Assembly (NCBI GenBank): GCA_905147135.1
Contig: LR990042.1
Coordinates: 11,709,545-11,773,544 of the forward strand
Direction: 5' to 3'
Source of the DNA: Blastobasis lacticolella
Taxonomy: Eukaryota; Arthropoda; Insecta; Lepidoptera; Blastobasidae
Length of the DNA: 64,000 bases
The notes under the pieces: model-generated
Seen by the model: only the letters and a program-made list of their open reading frames with translations
Database searches by the model: none
What the model was told of the DNA's origin: nothing
Position numbers and translations under genes: made by a program
Part shown: piece after piece, positions 47,186-58,989 of the stretch
Numbering within the stretch: the stretch's first letter is position 1
Layout: each line of letters opens with the position of its first letter

Positions 47186-47197
47186 GTACAATTGTAT

Positions 47198-47418
47198 AAT
47201 CATCACAGCTCCTAACAGTCCATTGCAGGCCTTAGGGCCTTTCCCACGAAAGGGGAGGTTGGCTCCACGCTTGGCAGGGGGGTTGGAGATCGCAGTGATA
47301 TAAATATGACAATGCAAAACGCTGCTGCCCATTTTCTAGCCTACGGAGACTCCAAAAAACATCAGTAGCCTTTTACGACAACCACGAGTACTAAGGGCTT
47401 GGTGCTATTCACAATTAT
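47198..47418 (-). mobile_element. 221-bp (ATC)n-ended retroelement with target-site duplication
   Basis: Flanked by the 10-base direct repeat 'acaattgtat' (47188-47197 and 47419-47428). Shares 'gcctttcccacgaaagggga', 'cacgcttggcagg' and 'cccattttctagcctacgga' with its relatives. Its right end includes 'ttggtgctattc'. Confidence 0.87.
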
Positions 47419-47429
47419 ACAATTGTATT

Positions 47430-47940
47430 TGCTATCGCTCTATTACGGCGTCAGTGTCGTTGCGTCTTTGTCATTCCACGTTTTCAATGACACCTTCCAT
47501 CTTTATCAAGTTCTTAAGTTATAGTATTCTCGTCTTTTCAAACGTCCGACTTCAACCCAACGCTTATCTTGACTGCTACCAGAAGTGTTGTTCTTTTAAA
47601 ATGACGTCTTATTTTACTCTAATGTGATTTACGTGTAAGGCACATTAGAATTCGGTAAAATATTTTGTTGCTTTAGCAAGATCTGAGTGCGAGACGGGAC
47701 GGGTTGCTCCCATTTCGCCCCGTAATTCAGTCTGCCACGGCGTAGTGGGAACAACACTAAAGCGATTGGATTTTTATTTAGCCGTAGAATAGCAGTGCTC
47801 GGTGGCGAATAGCACTTGTAGCGACAAGTATTAGAGATTAATGGAGATGGTGTCTATAATAGTCTTCTTTGCTTGTCAGGATTTCATTTGATTTTCTTTA
47901 CGGATTTTCAGATTTTCAGAAAGACAATTCTCGCTCAAAT
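47430..47940. other. No gene seen
   Basis: Non-coding. No repeat is recognised. Confidence 0.4.
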
Positions 47941-47942
47941 TA

Positions 47943-48165
47943 TTTAAAACTAGTGGATCCCGCGCTACTTCGTTCGCGTACATCTTATTTACTCCTACTT
48001 ACCCCTTTTTTCTTGCTGATAGGTTTATCACGGACGGTTGTCCTTGGAATCACTTTATCTGTTGTTGAAATAAAATCCGTTGCGTAGTTTAGAAGATTTA
48101 AGCGTAGATAGATAGATACAGACGGCGGGAAGCGATTTTGTTTTATTCTATGTATAGAGAGTTAT
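47943..48165 (+). mobile_element. Retroelement tail, three-copy family
   Basis: 'cccgcgctacttcgttcgcg', 'atttactcctacttacccc', 'aaaatccgttgcgtagttta' and 'cagacggcgggaagcgattt' match 56025-56245 and the reverse complement of 24957-25195. Confidence 0.78.
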
Positions 48166-48169
48166 GTAT

Positions 48170-48805
48170 CTCTAATAGTAAATATTGCTGTAAGTGGTGA
48201 GAAATCAATAAAAAGTTTGATATGACTAAATGACAGTATCAGTAGTTTAACTGAAGAGCCAAAACACCACCAATTTTTATTTAAGGATTCTGGTAGGACA
48301 CGGCTTTCAGAAAATTTGAAATAGCTTTTCTAGTAGAAGAGCGGACCCTGACTTGCAGATATACCGCTAGCCGCTGGGCCGGGACTTACCGCTAAGACGA
48401 CGAACAGCGGCTTTTCTCTTGTGCAAATATAAACCCACTACGTTCTTTTTCGTACGTGTAGCTAAAAGAAAAATGAAAGCGGGAATGCACCCCCATATAG
48501 ATGGGAGCACGTATGATATGTGAAAGGTTATAAAGAAAATCTCTCGACCTCGCCCCCACTCGCTTTTGCGAAATGACGTCGAATTATAAATGTAAAGAGT
48601 TTTTTTTTCGTTGTGTATACTAGAAAATGAAATATGAAATATTTATGACGTTTCGAAGCGCTTGGTGATGGACATGCGCTTAAATAAATTATAAAGCCTG
48701 CTCCGGTTGTTTTCGCGTATGTTTATTTAACTATTGTAAATAATGTTGTAGTCGGTTATAAACAATGCTTATCGGCTAGTTTCAGCTTCGTATTTATCAC
48801 ACATG
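48170..48805. other. No gene seen
   Basis: A GC-richer patch at 48340-48410 is unassigned. The rest is AT-rich. Confidence 0.4.
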
Positions 48806-48820
48806 TGCGACAAATAAATA

Positions 48821-49170
48821 TTAATCGTTAGTGTTCCGGCTCTGCTCTAGCGCACGAGCTCCCAAGGTCTGCTTTTACCACGGTCCAGGATTTGGCTGAT
48901 CAGGAACGTACAGTGGAGCGACAGCCATCTCACCTCCGTGACCCTGCCACCAGGAGAGCCTGACCAGATTGGATCACTGTAACATATTCAGTCGCCTTAA
49001 TGTGCAGGTTTCATCACGATGTTTTCCCTAGCCGCAAGAGCATCGGTTAGTGTTCAACTAATGTACATAAAAGAGTCATTGGCATATGGTGGCAGTAGGA
49101 TTGTTTACGACCTCTTGTTTACGAGTCGAATACCTTAATCACTAGGCCACCGACGCTCGTACACGCGGGT
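48821..49170 (-). mobile_element. tRNA-derived SINE with near-perfect target duplication (copy 4 of 5)
   Basis: Flanks are 'gacaaataaata' (48809-48820) and 'gacaaatgaata' (49171-49182), 11 of 12 matching. The body is as in the 12.2 kb copy. The head on minus includes 'cgtcggtggcctagtgatta' and 'actcgtaaacaagagg'. The B-box is decayed ('gtaaacaatcctac'). Confidence 0.87.
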
Positions 49171-49184
49171 GACAAATGAATAAT

Positions 49185-49530
49185 ACGAATTGACATGATA
49201 GATCAACTACCACCCAGGCAACGGTGACCACTTTCAATCAAAAAAACTTCATTTTTGACCTAGTCCTAAAGCATACTCCTAAATAATGAAATCCATGGCC
49301 TTTCATTTCCCTTTTCATCCTTTCTTCGTTGTTTAGTTCACCGGTTTCATCTGTCTTATAGTTTATTGACTCACTGTACCTAAGTTCGCGACCGGCATCA
49401 AATATGCAGGTCTCTATTTCGCGGCGCTGAACCAGAATTTAGGGAGTAATCATCTATTAGAAACATTCGTTTGTCAGAGAGGTCCTCAACCTTACAATAT
49501 TCCCAATTGGTTATAACGTTAACTTTTCTT
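49185..49530. other. No gene seen
   Basis: Non-coding DNA. Confidence 0.4.
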
Positions 49531-49532
49531 AC

Positions 49533-49578
49533 TTTAAAGATTAGAAGTTATTAAGTTATATAACTTCTAATCTTTAAA
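49533..49578. repeat. Perfect 19-bp stem with 8-base loop
   Basis: 'tttaaagattagaagttat' at 49533-49551 is exactly complementary in reverse to 49560-49578, separated by 'taagttat'. The loop sequence itself partly repeats the stem top. It could be a tiny MITE remnant, a recent inverted duplication or a transcribed hairpin. The stem is shorter than usual for an animal pre-miRNA. Confidence 0.7.
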
Positions 49579-49581
49579 AGG

Positions 49582-50450
49582 TTCTTTCATGTGAAAAGCG
49601 TCTTTAAGTACAGTATTAATATTCTGTGGTCCAGTTCTAACGCAGTAGGTCGCAGAAGCTATATACCTGCAATGCGGTTAATGACGAACTTCATTTAGAC
49701 CCCTTTCGAAGTAATTCTCACTATAACGGATTCAATTTCGGTGTCTGCCTCTACAGTTCGGAGAAAACAAAGTCGGAATTATATTAGAGAAGTTTTGTAC
49801 GTTTTCGCGCACTTTCTGATTTCCCTACGGGTTACCACATTCGGATAAAAAAATGGCGCGGTACATGTTACTGCCTACTCCCAAGGAAGTCATATGAATG
49901 GCACAAACGAAGCATCGCTCACATGTCAAATATAAATAAGCAATGACTATCAAAATTGCCAGTCTAGAGCAGGTTTGTAGTGAAACGTGTCAGTCAGTAT
50001 CGTAAGAAGGGTTGCCAGCCTTGCTACTGAATGTTTTATGAACTCAACCGCCAAAGTTTGTCTGAATAATATTGTGAATTTACAGCGCAAATTCTGGCCG
50101 AGCCCAATGAAAAGTCAGTCATACGTAACCAATGAGCGAGCTGTTTCATTGAATACCTCGTCTAATTAGAATATTTTTTTCCTCGGCCTTTGAAATGGTC
50201 CACACAAATTTGCATGCTATTTCACAACTTAGCAGAACCATGATTAGGTACTTGATGTTGGTTGAGTTTGTTTCGGATATAACTCTCAACTCTGTGTCTA
50301 CCTTGCAAATTAGTTAATATTTTACGATACTAGATTTATTTGCTGTATTTTATGTTTTACTTACTTTTTGTATTAGTTATTATTATGATTTATTATTAGA
50401 TTTGTTCACGCTACGAGTATTATAAAAACGAAGTAAAACAGAACCATGAT
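49582..50450. other. No gene seen
   Basis: Non-coding AT-rich DNA. A 60-codon frame near 49987 is not protein-like. Confidence 0.4.
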
Positions 50451-50454
50451 ATAA

Positions 50455-50662
50455 TCATCATCATCACAGTACATAACAGTCCACTGCAAGACTTAGGGTC
50501 TCTCCCACGAATGGGGAGGCAATTGTCACAATCTCCACTGCGATCTCCAATCGGTTGGCAGGCGGGTAGGAGATCGTAGTGTCACAAATATTTCAATAGA
50601 AAATGCTGCTGCCCTTTTTCCAGCCTACGGAAAACCTCGCCTTTTGCCTCGAAAACTCGAAT
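50455..50662 (-). mobile_element. (ATC)n-ended retroelement copy with inner duplication
   Basis: Matches its relatives ('gtccactgcaagacttaggg', 'ctcccacgaatggggaggc'). It carries a second 'tgcgatctccaat' / 'ggagatcgtag' block, meaning a short internal inverted duplication around the Tgg-cagg motif. It ends near 'cttttgcctcgaaaa'. Confidence 0.78.
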
Positions 50663-50664
50663 CA

Positions 50665-53600
50665 ACAACCGATTTTGCAATTTTGATAGACATTGGTGTG
50701 TCAGAACCAAGTACTCACAACTATTACACCATCTCAATCTCTTGCCAGCCTATATATCTAGAGTTTTACAAGACAACCTTATACCGTCCGTCGCAACAAG
50801 ACCGTCCCCTGGCTTCGCACGACCCTAATAGATTTTACTTACGAGCTTTCGTTTTCACTTAGTGTGTAATTTGCGCCCAATTAGACGGCGGCTCGCGCGC
50901 CACTGAGCACGGAGATTGCGAAACGATTGTCCCCCATCGCCATACCGCCACCTGGAACCGATGTCTCTCGGGTAATAGCTACGCATGTCTGGGAATTCAC
51001 GATTAATGAATGTGTTTTCCGGGGATTGCCGTCATCATCATTATAGTCATGAGAGGGCTAATCCTTTCATATGTTATCTCTCACTTGTTGACGAGCTGAG
51101 AAACATAAAACATCGTAAGAACGCAAGAACTTGCAAAACCAAAGTTATCTGATGAAGCTGTGCTACCTAAATGTTCTCGAATTGAAAAAATAAAGGAGAA
51201 TTCGAGATGCTAATCTTCGCAAGTTTTTGCGTTTATGTGAATTCACAAGTTCGTGTGTGTTTGCGAATTCACAAGTTCTTGTATTCTTTCCGGTCCGGGC
51301 AGAAATTGAAGTGAAGTTCTGTCCCGGTTCTGGGTATTAGTATAATATCATCATCATGTAATCCTCGGTTGAGCAACCCTCACTTTTTGTAATTGAGCTA
51401 GCCAAATACTTGTCTGCCATTTCCCTTTGGTGGCAAGTGAACTTTGAGAATGGAAAAGTCAACTCAACTAAACTTAAAAATGTAGCGTTTGTTAACTACC
51501 TGTCTAACAAAAGTACCTAAAAAAATAATGCTAAAATAAAAAAGAGGATGGCAAACACAGTCAGAGTCAAGATAACATCTGTTCTATGCTTTGACACTTT
51601 TAATAGCCGTGTCCTAAACATAAAAATGTGTTGGATAAAAGTGGGACGAGAGCATCCGGCGTCATGGGAGAGTTTAATATCCGTCAGATAGATGAAAGAC
51701 GCAAACTATAAATTATAGCGAATGGTGTGGCGATCACTAATTACATAATTGATAATAAAAATGACGCCTTGATACTTTGTGACTCAGAATTTGACGTGTG
51801 CTGAAATTTCAAAACATACTTAGATATGAAGTATTGCCTAATTGCGTAACAAATTATAAAGAGATATCAGAATGACAACATTTGAGTTGAAAAGAATAAG
51901 TGGATGTTAACGTGTGCCGACTTTGGCAAATTCCGATAAACATATTGAACACCCTACAAGATGGTCAGTTCCTTATCCCGCTGAATTATTCATTACCAAT
52001 TAATCTCGCAAACGTTATCACATCCCGTATAATCGTCGGGTGTTAGTCTGTTTACACAACGAGTGGTGATTCAAGAAAGCGGGCCGAAGTGGCTACGCGT
52101 ATAAATTTGCTGTCAAAACACATTTCCGAAAAGCGAGGCGTAGAGTAGACTCGGATTGAATAAATCAAGAAAAACAACGTTGTTTCGACGTAAATAATTT
52201 CATGCCACATACGTCTTTTTCACGTGCAGTTTACTCTGAATTGAGGTAAGGCGTGAGGCTTACCACCAAGGGGTGGCATGGAAGTTAAACATTCGACCCT
52301 TTGAAGAAGCGAATATTTTGATTCCCCGCTTCGGAAGATAGGTCAATTATATCGGGTACACACGTGGATTCTTGGCGGAGGCGTAAATTGTTATGTGATC
52401 ATATTATGCATGCCGCGGGGGTAGGTATGATTAATCTTCTGGTTCAATGCTCCTGATTTATTTCCGTACGTTTCGTTGGCTACAGTAACAATCATCTGAG
52501 CTTAGTGAATGAATCCTCATTAAGTCCTGAGAGTGGTTGCTCCAAAATCCCTAGGAGCAAATAGAATCAAGATAAAATTATGTAATGAAATCAGTTCACA
52601 AATAAAACGTCGGGCAACGTCTTTATAAAACTTGTCACGTTCGGTAACAGCGGCGACTATAAAGAGTAGTACCAAGGAATTTCATTCAGAAATTCATCTG
52701 TTCGTAGTAGTTCGCTGATGTATTTTTTAAATATGGACTTCTGAACAATACCTCTGAAACTAAAGTGTAAAGAAATAGAAGCTTTTGTGAAAAAAAAAAA
52801 ACTCTTCATGTACAAGGCTGTACAAACATTTCGTTGAGATGAACAGAATGACGTCTGTGCAATATTCTCAAATTAAAGTAGAGATTAAAATTATGGTCTA
52901 CTACAGATTATTAAGTTTAATTATGGCGCGCGAGCGTAGGCTCCGCAAAATAAAATTTGAAAGGCAGTCAAGACTATTTCGTGCCAGGGGTTAGGGCGGC
53001 GGTCTTCCTGATTTTAATGAGACCGCCAATCACAGCAGCGATGGCATCCCTGCCGTCTGTACTATGGATCGCTTCGTATTACCATTATTAAATAAACAAC
53101 TTGAGCTCGATTTAAGTTAAGGGTAGGGATTAATTAATCATTTAATTAAAATACAAAAATAGGACTCTCAAATATATTCTATTTATGCTTTACATATAGT
53201 AAAGCTATTATCGGCAATATTTTGTTACGACAAGACTCATCATACTCTTAAATATATAATGATGATTTTGTTACAATTTGTAAGTTACGAAAATGACCAT
53301 GCATTTTGTTAATGGACTTACTTCTTTAAGCTCACATTTTAAAAATTTTAAGCTCTACTTGGAGTCTAAAGTCTAAACTATCAAAATGTCGACAAAGGTC
53401 TAGACCTAAACATTCAATACCAAGCTGAAGGCTTTGATTTTAGCCTTCGATCGCTATCCATAGTCCTGTCCAGTGATTGTTAAGCGTATCGATATCGGAA
53501 GTAGCCGTAAACTAATCCCTCCACCATGCATGTTAGTTCATCACGTGACCACAGTAAATCACCCAGAGCCATTAACCGCCTAACACACGGACAAATAACA

Positions 53601-54440
53601 ACTATTAATCATACATAACAATAGCCGCCTTGATACACTGCTTTACTATATGTTACGAAGTCCATAATGTGGCGTGATGAAATTATTATCAAAGAAAAAC
53701 ATCCATTTGTCAATGTCGCGAAAACTAATTGCGAATCTGAATGTAATTTTGGCAGATATTTCTTATATTATCTAGCGTTAGTTTTAATGGGGTTTGTAGC
53801 GTTCATTTTGTAATTATATTTGATAAGGAGTAATGAAGTTTGGCTACTGGCGTCACGCGTCAGTAATTATTGGCAATATGTAGCTTGCTGTAAGAATTGT
53901 CTGATACATTTCGCCCAAATAATAGTTCCTATAGTCAGAAAAATTGGGAAAATAAAATTCTCGATAATGTCAATTTTATAAACTGCCCTTAAAAATGTCC
54001 AGTGTGTGATATCGAGAAACTAATTTATTAAAATCATTTTAGATAGACTTAATTCTGATTTTGACCCGGATATTCTTTGCTTTACGAAATTTATATCATC
54101 AAGTGGTCGAAACGTGATAAGTGACGTTTCGCGGAACAAAATGCTCCCTGAATCGCGCCCCGCGTTCTTCCCTGAAATTCACCCTCTTACCCCCCGCAGG
54201 CGATATAACAGTTGTATTGTTGATCTATAGATGCTATTCTAGACTGAAAACTACTACTCTCAACCTTAGTCAACAGTTGAAGATCAGCGTGTATGTGCAG
54301 CTATACTCTACTTCGTCATGGAGCCTCCTGTGAGGTTGTTCTGCGATCAACCGATAGCAATCAGCACTAATGGCATAAAACTGCAAATGACAGAGCGAGC
54401 ACTTAATGTGATCATGCTGTAGATGAACATATGAAAATTA
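50665..54440. other. No gene seen; 3.8 kb
   Basis: Mostly AT-rich. 50810 has 'ctggcttcgcacgaccc', a scrap of a LINE tail. 51150-51290 has 'gtgaattcacaagttcgtg' and 'gcgaattcacaagttcttg', a repeated ~18-base phrase 25 bases apart. No gene-like frame is seen. Confidence 0.45.
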
Positions 54441-54449
54441 CTTCAGCCA

Positions 54450-54515
54450 TTAAAAAAATTGTTTGGTGCCTGGTCAAGGGTTAGCTTCGAACCCAGGTTG
54501 CTCGAGTAAAGGTGC
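54450..54515 (-). mobile_element. Possible tRNA-like SINE fragment
   Basis: On minus 'ctgggttcgaagctaaccc' is a fair B-box. An A-box is not evident. Too short to place in a family. Confidence 0.3.
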
Positions 54516-54519
54516 TAAG

Positions 54520-55265
54520 AACTCATTTATGACATAATTATCAACTCACTAACAACAGCTAATGATTGAGTGACAGTGAATTTTGGAAGGTCCTTACTTA
54601 ATGAACTTGATGTTAAACCTCGGCATAACCGTGGGGGCCAATAATTAACGTAACGCGATATTGAATAACGTTTGTCACAAACAGTATAAACGTCTGGCAC
54701 AATAGCGAAACGGATATATGCGTAAACCTCTGTGTTGGAGAGAGACAACGAAAATTATGATGTGCCGTGGCGGAGCGGCTGCATGGACGCGAAATTAAAT
54801 TGGCCTAAATTGACTTATATTAAATTAAGGCATTCGGTTTTGTGCGCACCCTGTGTTGTGTAACTTACAGGGCTTTCAGGTTTTTTTTTAGTTTACGCTG
54901 CAAAAAATATATTCAGTGTTTATTGAGCGCATACTATCTGTGCTATTATCCGTAGGTATATATGCTAGACGTAGTAGAATCATTATAAGTTCAGAAAGGT
55001 GGAGAACAAATGAAAAATCAATATTAACCGCCATGCTGCAGTATTTAAATAAAAATGCCAAACTATTTTAGCTAATAAATAAAAATTCAGGGCACCAGGC
55101 AACCCTGAATTAGGAGCGCCTCTGTTTTGTTATTCAGGATCGCTTCTCCCGTCAATTAATTAACAGCGCACAAAGTGACGCCGAGAAAACTATTACGTTA
55201 CAATAGCCTAATATTATGCTTTAGTCGGGACTTGACTTGTTTATGTCTTTTAGCTAATATTTGCG
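54520..55265. other. No gene seen
   Basis: Includes an 8-base stem 'attcaggg' / 'ccctgaat' near 55086-55111. Otherwise plain. Confidence 0.4.
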
Positions 55266-55274
55266 ACTTTACCG

Positions 55275-55728
55275 GATACTATCAAAGTGGCTTTCGTCAT
55301 GGTCGTTCAGCTAGTGGGAACAAGGGAGGCTCTGCATGTTAGACTTGATAAAGCCAAGATATTTAACCAGGTCTGGCATAGGGCACTGCTCTCAAAACTC
55401 CCGAAGTACGGTCTTCCCGAGGGGCTATGCTACTGGATATGCAGCTTTCTGCCTGGACGGATGATCCAGCCAGATATTTACTCAGGGGTTCTGGTAGTGT
55501 TCACGCGAAGGTTAGAAAGAACGTTTCTCGCTCGTACTTTTCGGATGTGGAACTCCCAGCCACAGCGTTCCTTTGAACTATGACATGGGTTTCAAGAGGT
55601 TTATTAAGGCTCTCGTTCTTTGAAGGTGGATAACACATTGGTGATACCTCTGGTATTGCTGATGTCCATAGGCGACGGTGACCACTTTCCATCAGGTGGC
55701 CCGCTTGCCTGTTTGTCTGCCGTTTAAA
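55275..55728 (+). mobile_element. Internally deleted Jockey-type LINE
   Basis: 'SGFRHGRSASGNK' and 'VWHRALLSKLPKYGLPEGLC' belong to the central fingers/palm of the reverse transcriptase. Directly after 'CSFLPGRMIQ' the sequence jumps to the extreme end 'LARTFRMWNSQPQRSFEL' and then the tail ('gctgatgtccataggcgacg', 'ccatcaggtggcccgcttg', A-run). Roughly half of the coding region, including the YxDD catalytic box, is missing in between, with frameshifts. It is dead and related to the 11.0 kb copy. Confidence 0.85.
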
Positions 55729-55731
55729 ACA

Positions 55732-56022
55732 AAAAACTATAATAGCGTGAATTTCAAGTATAGATGGCTCAAGGACCTAGATCATTTGACTTCTATCAAT
55801 AGCTGGGATGTTGATTACTGAGCCTACAAATTTTAATGAAGTAGGCATTTGCAAGACAATACCCTTTAATGTCTTTTTATAGGTAGCTGTTGTCGATAAG
55901 TTGAATTCAATTATGTAAGGCACTTTCATGGCTTATTAACGGATATTTAGGTACAACAAGTCTTTACAAAAATTAAGCTAAAGCACAAAGGGGAAAAAAC
56001 AAGAAAGATTTTATAGATTTCT
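55732..56022. other. No gene seen
   Basis: AT-rich non-coding DNA. Confidence 0.4.
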
Positions 56023-56024
56023 AT

Positions 56025-56245
56025 TGGACCCGGCGCGACTTCGTTCACGTACACCTACTTTACCCCTACTTACCCTTTTTTACCTTGCTTATAAACGTTC
56101 CTCTTGAATCACTCGATCTGTTGTTGAACACCGCATTAAAATCCGTTGCGTAGTTTAAAAGATCTAAGCGTACATAGATACATACATTGATACATAGGGG
56201 CAGACGGCGGGAGGCGACTTTGTTTTATACTATGTATAGATTTCT
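56025..56245 (+). mobile_element. Retroelement tail, three-copy family
   Basis: 'cccggcgcgacttcgttcac', 'tttacccctacttaccct', 'aaaatccgttgcgtagttta' and 'cagacggcgggaggcgactt', as in 47943-48165. Confidence 0.78.
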
Positions 56246-56249
56246 ATTC

Positions 56250-58275
56250 TATGAACCACAAATGTAGGTATGCTATGTTTTTTTTATATTTAACGGGTCA
56301 TGCAACCCGCCTTTGGTAATCTTCGTTCTCTATAAAAAGTTCCATACAAAGACAGGAACACGTGGTTTGTAGAATTATTTTTCATTGTCGGTCGCTGTTG
56401 GCGAGCATCCAAAACAGCTTTTACGATTATCGCAACTTTATAGTTTCCTCAATAATATAGTGTTTGGCGGTGCCTATAACAAACACACATGCATTGCCGG
56501 CTTTATATGCTATGATTTGGGTAAATCTGCGCCCATGTCTGCTTTGATGGATCAGAATTGACTCGTAAAAGTGTAAATTTAGAATAGCTTACTCTAGTTT
56601 TACTATGGGCATAAATCTAAGGTAGTCTTCATGTCAAATTTTATATTATAGCTTGGTTTTATGGCAGTTTCCTAACCAGTATTTTTTAAAGTATTTATGA
56701 CCCACGGATATAATGTGAAGTCGTTTCATTTATGCAGAGCACTTGGTTCACTTACCTATATAAAAATATCTGTAAATATTTCCTTATTTCGTGTAAAATT
56801 TCCAAAATTCCTCTCTCTGGAAAACTTTCCGTCGAATACTTCTTCTATTAATTTTAAAATAAAAAACTGAGTCGTTCGCTTCATCGAGCTATTTATGAGA
56901 CCTTCAGGCTTAATAGCTTATAAAAAGGAATGTAAAATTTGTAGTTTACACTAACAGCACACAATTCATGACAGGGAATTATGGATATTTATCTTGTAAT
57001 AGGCGCATTAGTAACGTGCTAGATAGCAGACATTTTACATTTTTTCTATTTCAGTCGCATTACAAAAGTCGTTCACAGTTTTCAAAAGAATTAACGATGC
57101 TGTTTATGTTCTCGTAAAGATGGCGGCCGTTTATTTCTGCTAACTCGTACAAAGGCACCCAAACTCTCTCATTTCATTCAGGATAGATTCAACGCTTCCA
57201 ATTTATCTCTAATTTCTTACTATTATATATTAGACAGCTGAATGTTGGGATGAAATTGTTTCTGTCGACCGCTTTATGGAGTGAGATATGAAAAATGGAA
57301 ACGGGAACATTGACCTCCGCCTTGTGAGTGTTTGGTGAGTCACTGGTGTCAGGACAATGTGCAATGTTTCAGCGGTACACAATAGTTTTCTCGATGTGTG
57401 TGAAAAACAATAATGTGAAAAATGTTTTAAAATTAACAACAAAGATCTACCAATATACACTCAGCATTTATTGAATGTGAACAAGAATATTTATTATATT
57501 CCTGCTTGTTCCTGAAACAAAACAAAAATCATACTATATCCGTCAACGAAACCTTATTGACAAAAGTCTAATTAGTTGTCATTACATTATTTATCATTGC
57601 TTTCGTGCCTAACGTTGAACTTTCAATGCTAATATAATGAAATGAAGCCGTAAAACATTTGGAGGTAGATTGGACATTTATAAATTTCTTTATATTTTCA
57701 AGTTTTTCACCACCTGATCGCTTTTCGTTGTGTTTTGAGTTTAATACAACCGGTTGGTAGGTCGATGCGTCACGTTCAGTGTTCCCCGTTTCACATCATT
57801 ATCCAGAAAGCAATCACATGGCTAGGTGCGCACGGCTAAAAATCCGGGCGTGTGCCCCACACGATTTGCCAATTTTATTATTCCGAATTGAATTTTAACT
57901 GTGTTATTGGGTTTTGATGTAATTTGCCGAACGTTCGGTGTGTGATGGAAACATTAAGGGTTAACAAATAATGGACACATTCGCATCCGCTTTGTATCTA
58001 TTTATTACACACACGAAAATACAGGTATTACTTACGTCTACGAGTAGGCATGTACATCTCTGGCCTCGCCTTTTCGGGAAAGAACTGGCATATATACCTA
58101 TAAAAACAACGAACATTTATGAATATAATGCTTTAAGGTAGTTTTAGATAAAGTTAAGACAGTTATTTCTTCAAAGAAAACAAATTAAGACAAGGCCGTG
58201 GAGGATCACTTTAATTCACTGGTTTTCTATTAAATAGTGCAAGCAACCGTACTAACCGTAGGAGCTATTATCTCA
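56250..58275. other. No gene seen
   Basis: Two kb of AT-rich DNA. No repeat family or convincing frame. Confidence 0.4.
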
Positions 58276-58278
58276 TAG

Positions 58279-58626
58279 TATTACAAGAATGATGCACCAT
58301 ACATCAACAACCTACTTAACTTTTATGCTATGGAAATACCCATTGACCTATTCACCGCCCATAAAGCTGACATACTGAAGGCAGACAAGAAAACGGACCC
58401 GTTAAACCTATCGCGAAAGATGGAGGACACATTGTGTTTTATGTACTGTAAACAATTCAACCAACGCGACATTTTCACCTTCAGCCAAGAAGTTTTCCAC
58501 TGCATATCCTTTCATTCCGCCGGAATCCGGGACGGAGCTCCGTTCATACGTGCCAGTACACTTGGACGCTGGAATAGGCGACTAACCTATATTTTTAATT
58601 TTATGATGTGGTGGTTTTGTGGTTAG
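58279..58626 (+). CDS. Candidate coding exon or small ORF, 98 codons from ATG
   Basis: ATG at 58330, stop at 58624-58626. In frame the sequence is open back to a TAG at 58276-58278, adding 'YYKNDAPYINNLLNFYA'. The translation is protein-like: 'MEIPIDLFTAHKADILKADK', then 'MEDTLCFMYCKQFNQRDIFT', then 'STLGRWNRRLTYIFNFMMWW'. Third codon positions are C/G-rich against an AT-rich background. A possible splice acceptor ('tctcatag' or 'ttacaag') lies just upstream. No domain is recognised. It may be a host exon, a decayed gene or chance. Confidence 0.3.
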   Translation, partial: YYKNDAPYINNLLNFYAMEIPIDLFTAHKADILKADKKTDPLNLSRKMEDTLCFMYCKQFNQRDIFTFSQEVFHCISFHSAGIRDGAPFIRASTLGRWNRRLTYIFNFMMWWFCG

Positions 58627-58629
58627 CTA

Positions 58630-58988
58630 GTTTGTGAATATGAAAGGAGCATAATAGCGTCAGTCGGTCAGGATTGTAGCTTTTGGCACATGTTAGTTTC
58701 TGCGGCATCCGTCATTGACGCGAAAATATTCTCCCATACTGACCCAATAAAAACACTCTGTATAGGTTTATAGAGAACATTTTAATCAGAAAAACTCTGC
58801 GGATCACAGTGACCGATGGGTAGATTAATAGAAATGTGTAGATACCAGTGTCAGTAACATGAATCGAAAAAAAAGGTTTTTATTTTAAAGTAAATAACCT
58901 GTCTAAGGTATTTGAATACTATAACACCACAGCATAAAGATACCATTCTAAGAACGTTTTTGTGATTCAGTATCACAGTATCTCTGGC
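58630..58988. other. No gene seen
   Basis: Non-coding AT-rich DNA. Confidence 0.4.
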
Positions 58989-58989
58989 G

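Noticed and set aside
52171..52190. 'aacaacgttgtt' palindrome as an operator
   Set aside because: A single 12-base palindrome in 64 kb is expected by chance and nothing around it supports a function.
54774..54815. 'cgtggcggagcggctgcatg' as a tRNA or SINE head
   Set aside because: Only an A-box-like match. No B-box at the right distance and no cloverleaf.
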